A DNA stretch of 9,692 bases, taken from contig JACMRP010000092.1 of NCBI GenBank assembly GCA_014376325.1, positions 1 to 9,692 of the forward strand, written 5' to 3'. Each line of letters begins with the position of its first letter. The first letter of the stretch is position 1. The stretch is from Pseudobdellovibrionaceae bacterium (lineage in GTDB: Bacteria; Bdellovibrionota; Bdellovibrionia; Bdellovibrionales; Bdellovibrionaceae). The notes under the pieces are model-generated. The model was given only the letters and a program-made list of their open reading frames with translations, did no database searches and was not told the origin of the DNA. Made by a program: the position numbers and the translations under genes. Shown piece by piece: positions 7,210-9,692 of the stretch.

Positions 7210-8333
7210 GCGGCATTGGTGAATTCAAAAAACAGTTTTCTAACGGGCAAAATGATTTAGTCCATTTGAATAACGCGGGGATTTCGCTTATTTCAAAACC
7301 CGCGAAAACTTTGATCAACACCTGGACCGAAAGGTTTTTTACTGAAGCCATGCACTGCAACGATGCTTACCTTGCCGCTGTAGAAACTGCGCGGAGCCAA
7401 TTGGCGAAACTCGTGTCTTGCAAAAATACCGAGGTCGCATTTTTTCAAAGCACGGCCGGCGCAGTTTCGCAGATGGCTTTCGGCATGGAGCTAAGGCCCG
7501 GCGACGAAGTCATTATGTGGGACCAAGAGTACTCATCGAATTTGTATCCGTGGCGTGCGGCGGCCGAACGTGCCGGTGCCAAACTTGTTTTGGTCGCGAG
7601 CGGAGAGTCCCTAGAAACTCCGGTGGAAAGACTTTTGAAAGCGGTCACGGCGAAAACCAAAGTCATCGCGATATCTTGGGTGCAATTTCAGACGGGTGCC
7701 GTGACGGATTTAAAAATCCTTGGACAGTTCTCTCGGAAACATAATATTTGGACCGTCATCGACGTGATTCAGGGGCTCGGGATGATGCCGCTGAATTTTG
7801 CAGAGCTAGAGTTAGACGCGATCTGTGGCGGAAGTCACAAGTGGCTTAGCTCGCCCGTCGGTGTTGGGTACTTAGTTTTAAGAGAAGATCGTCAGGCTCA
7901 GGTGCGACCCTTGATGATAGGCTCTGGAACTTACGGCACGTGCGACGATCCATCTAGTTTGGTTTGCGTCGCTAAAAGTTCTGCGCATAAATTTGAAGCA
8001 GGTTCTAGGCAAGTTTTAGAAATCGTCGGGCTCGGTGCAAGCTGCGATTTAATTTACGCGACGGGCGTTACTGCACTGCAAGCCGAGACGGAAAGACTCT
8101 CTAAGAAATTGCGAGAAGGCTTAAAAAATGCCGGCTTTCAGATTCATTCGCCGCACGGAGAAAAACAAATCGGATCGATCGTTAATTTTTCCGGAAAACA
8201 TGATTGGGCAGAAGCGCAGCTGAAAAAAAATCAAATCAGCTACACCGTCCGTGGGCCGGGATTAAGATTTTCACCCCACGCGTTTAATACCGACGAAGAT
8301 ATAGTGCGTGCGGTAAACTCTTTAACTGACTAG
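7206..8333 (+). CDS. ovoB: PLP-dependent class V aminotransferase-fold enzyme, likely 5-histidylcysteine sulfoxide lyase (OvoB)
   Basis: The 375-residue protein has a class V aminotransferase/cysteine desulfurase fold with PLP. Visible landmarks are HLNNAGISL (20-28), the phosphate-binding STAGAV (82-87), Asp186 in VIDVIQG for the pyridinium nitrogen, the Schiff-base lysine Lys212 in GGSHKWLSSP (208-217), FEAGSRQ (263-269) and a C-terminal RFSPHAFN (354-361) that resembles the carboxylate-binding end of the family. Alone these would only mean a PLP lyase, kynureninase-like or desulfurase-like enzyme. The 4-nt overlap with ovoA points to the sulfoxide lyase step, cleaving the C-S bond of 5-histidylcysteine sulfoxide to 5-thiohistidine, which is analogous to EgtE after EgtB. 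It lacks the mobile Cys loop expected of IscS, which argues against a housekeeping desulfurase. Fold and context are visible; substrate is inferred. Its last 12 nt overlap the convergent MAPEG gene. Confidence 0.82.
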   Translation: MSGIGEFKKQFSNGQNDLVHLNNAGISLISKPAKTLINTWTERFFTEAMHCNDAYLAAVETARSQLAKLVSCKNTEVAFFQSTAGAVSQMAFGMELRPGDEVIMWDQEYSSNLYPWRAAAERAGAKLVLVASGESLETPVERLLKAVTAKTKVIAISWVQFQTGAVTDLKILGQFSRKHNIWTVIDVIQGLGMMPLNFAELELDAICGGSHKWLSSPVGVGYLVLREDRQAQVRPLMIGSGTYGTCDDPSSLVCVAKSSAHKFEAGSRQVLEIVGLGASCDLIYATGVTALQAETERLSKKLREGLKNAGFQIHSPHGEKQIGSIVNFSGKHDWAEAQLKKNQISYTVRGPGLRFSPHAFNTDEDIVRAVNSLTD

Positions 8334-8717
8334 GCCAGCATAAAGAACCATGGCGATTCCAATCAGGGAAACCAGCCAAATCAACGTACGCACGACAGGG
8401 ATGCCCGCCGCGTAAACGGGTACGTAGAGAACTCTGGCGGCAAGGTAAAGTTCTGCACCCAATGTTGAGATAGGCCCGAGTCGGTTCGCCAAATGCACAA
8501 CTGCGATGGCGGCTACGAAGATCGCGAAAGTCTCCATAAAGTTTTTGTAGGCGCGGTCCATCCGACCTGCCACACCGGTAAGTTCCGGCATTTTTTGATC
8601 TCTGGGGCTCAAGTTCCATTTCACGCCGCGCTGGCCCGTTGAAAGCTGAGTCGCGATCATCAACTGAATAAGTCCTAAGATAGCGGCGAATGAAAGTACG
8701 TAAAGTTCGGTTGTCAT
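8322..8717 (-). CDS. MAPEG-family integral membrane protein
   Basis: This 131-residue protein belongs to the MAPEG family (membrane-associated proteins in eicosanoid and glutathione metabolism), whose characterised members include microsomal glutathione transferases and leukotriene C4 synthase. Four hydrophobic segments are visible at about 4-25, 60-79, 84-105 and 108-129, and the first cytoplasmic-type loop carries the family pattern G-R-x2-R-A-x2-N-x2-E at 51-62 (GRMDRAYKNFME). The length is normal for bacterial members, most of which have no known substrate. AAGGAAG lies 5 nt before the ATG. The gene follows the oxidoreductase gene after 17 nt and is probably co-transcribed with it. Its 3' end overlaps the ovoB 3' end by 12 nt in the convergent direction, with no terminator between. 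Thiol transferase or peroxidase activity is a family possibility, not shown here. Confidence 0.85.
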   Translation of the reverse strand: MTTELYVLSFAAILGLIQLMIATQLSTGQRGVKWNLSPRDQKMPELTGVAGRMDRAYKNFMETFAIFVAAIAVVHLANRLGPISTLGAELYLAARVLYVPVYAAGIPVVRTLIWLVSLIGIAMVLYAGLVS

Positions 8718-8734
8718 TATTTCTTCCTTAATAA

Positions 8735-9692
8735 TTATTTGGATTCTGGATCTTTTAAATCTTTATCGGGTTGTTGGTATTTTCCGCTCCTGATGAATTC
8801 GATTTGCCTTGATAGACTTTTCGCCGCGTTCGAAACTTCGATAAACAGATTGTCATACTTATCTAGAGCTTGGTGGCTGGTCGCGTACGGTTCGTAATAT
8901 CCAATGTATTTACCAATAGCGCCGGAGGCTCCGCTCGGGATTAACTCCATGCTAACGAGCCAGTCACTCAACTGCCGACGAACGTGATCAACTCCGTTGG
9001 TATCACCATGAACGACGACCGAAAATGCGCGGCCAGCGAGCGGCTTCGGATAATCCCAGCCATCGATTTCGAGTGCCTTTGCTTCGGCGGCATTTTTTCC
9101 GTGAGTTCGGGTGGGATCAGGATTTCCTCCGTCAGCGCAAACCAAGCGATCCACCATTAATTTCATCGCGCTCGGAAGTCCGTACCAGTGCACGGGTGTT
9201 ACGATCATGACTCCGTGGGCTTGAACCCACTTTTCATAAATCTCGGCCATCCAGTCTTGACTGTGCCCTTGAGAATGATTCGGATAACAAGAACACGGCC
9301 AGTGGCAAAGCGGCATCGCGGTCGAAACGCAGGCTTTGCAAGGATGAATGTTCTTTCCGTATTCGGCGGTGATCCGGCTGAGATCCAAAAAATCAACTTC
9401 GACGTTTTGACTTTCAAGAGTTGAGATCGCGTACTTCGCCAGGCGAAACGACTTTGGCATTTCGCCCGGGCAACTGTTTTCGTTCCGAGGGGAGCCAGAG
9501 ATCACCAGCACTCGTGTTTTTGAATCTTTATGGGCGGCTTGAGCGGCGAGCAGACGCTGGTGAGTGTCCCGCCACTGATCAGAAATTTTGTACTCCGGAT
9601 CGGCAAAACCGGGCCCTGCAGGAGTGGTATAAGGAGCCTTTCGGTGATCGCGATAATTCTGCCACGCGACCTGGCTGATGCGTTCAATTTCA
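8735..9692 (-). CDS. NAD(P)H-dependent FMN oxidoreductase, flavodoxin-like fold, 5' end outside the window
   Basis: The minus-strand frame is open from the right edge (first full codon at 9691) to TAA at 8735-8737, giving 318 visible residues. The GTG at 9511 is internal, in the first beta strand (RVLVISGSPR, residues 60-69), so it is not the start. The roughly 59-residue extension ahead of it (AWQNYRDHRKAPY at 9-21, GFADPEYKISDQW at 28-40) looks like genuine protein. GSPRNENS (66-73) is the FMN phosphate loop and TPVHWYGLPSAMK (165-177) the second flavin-contacting loop of NADPH-dependent FMN reductases. Between them is a cysteine cluster, Cys118, 121, 129, 133 and 135 (C-x2-C-x7-C-x3-C-x-C), denser than in simple azoreductases and able in principle to bind metal or form disulfides. 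The MAPEG gene follows after 17 nt. The substrate is unknown. Confidence 0.85.
   Translation of the reverse strand, partial: EIERISQVAWQNYRDHRKAPYTTPAGPGFADPEYKISDQWRDTHQRLLAAQAAHKDSKTRVLVISGSPRNENSCPGEMPKSFRLAKYAISTLESQNVEVDFLDLSRITAEYGKNIHPCKACVSTAMPLCHWPCSCYPNHSQGHSQDWMAEIYEKWVQAHGVMIVTPVHWYGLPSAMKLMVDRLVCADGGNPDPTRTHGKNAAEAKALEIDGWDYPKPLAGRAFSVVVHGDTNGVDHVRRQLSDWLVSMELIPSGASGAIGKYIGYYEPYATSHQALDKYDNLFIEVSNAAKSLSRQIEFIRSGKYQQPDKDLKDPESK

Noticed and set aside
6824..7360. Minus-strand open frame of 178 codons spanning the ovoA-ovoB junction
   Set aside because: It is antisense to two well-supported coding regions and its translation shows no domain or motif.
7206..8333. Housekeeping cysteine desulfurase (IscS/SufS) identity for the PLP enzyme
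   Set aside because: No IscS-type cysteine loop and no isc or suf genes nearby; overlap with ovoA favours a sulfoxide lyase.
9421..9678. Plus-strand frame of 85 codons near the right edge, and a minus-strand frame at 9502-9687
   Set aside because: The oxidoreductase frame is open through this entire stretch to the window edge and reads as plausible protein, so these other frames are shadows.

Overview
The window comes from a Gram-negative bacterium. An exported methionine sulfoxide reductase with a Sec signal peptide implies a periplasm. The elongation factor G is of the mitochondrial-EFG1-like kind known from spirochaetes, planctomycetes and former delta-proteobacteria. Together with the near-even base composition, this suggests a Bdellovibrio-like or other delta-proteobacterial relative. 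That assignment is an inference. No mobile element, CRISPR array, tRNA or rRNA was seen, and genes cover almost the whole window.

Layout. Positions 1-982 (minus) hold a two-gene envelope redox unit: a secreted MsrB followed 2 nt later by a b-type cytochrome membrane protein that runs off the left edge. A strong terminator at 1085-1117 separates it from a stand-alone fusA-type gene (1187-3295, minus). A 153-bp divergent intergenic region (3296-3448) then leads into a tightly overlapped plus-strand operon of three genes. These are a short RecQ-family helicase (3449-4963), a full-length bifunctional OvoA (4960-7209) and a class V PLP enzyme that is the likely OvoB (7206-8333). Each gene in this operon overlaps the previous one by 4 nt. 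Converging on it from the right is a minus-strand pair: a flavodoxin-fold NAD(P)H/FMN oxidoreductase that enters from beyond the right edge (8735-9692), followed by a MAPEG-family membrane protein (8322-8717). The MAPEG tail overlaps the ovoB tail by 12 nt.

How the genes fit together. OvoA would join cysteine and histidine oxidatively to 5-histidylcysteine sulfoxide, the PLP enzyme would cleave this to 5-thiohistidine, and the OvoA C-terminal methyltransferase would methylate it to ovothiol A. That gives a complete pathway in two adjacent genes. Five of the other genes fit a redox or thiol theme to varying degrees (MsrB, cytochrome b, flavin oxidoreductase, MAPEG), but only ovoA-ovoB and msrB-cytochrome b are linked tightly enough to argue for joint function. 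The odd partner is the RecQ helicase, whose reading frame is stop-start coupled to ovoA.
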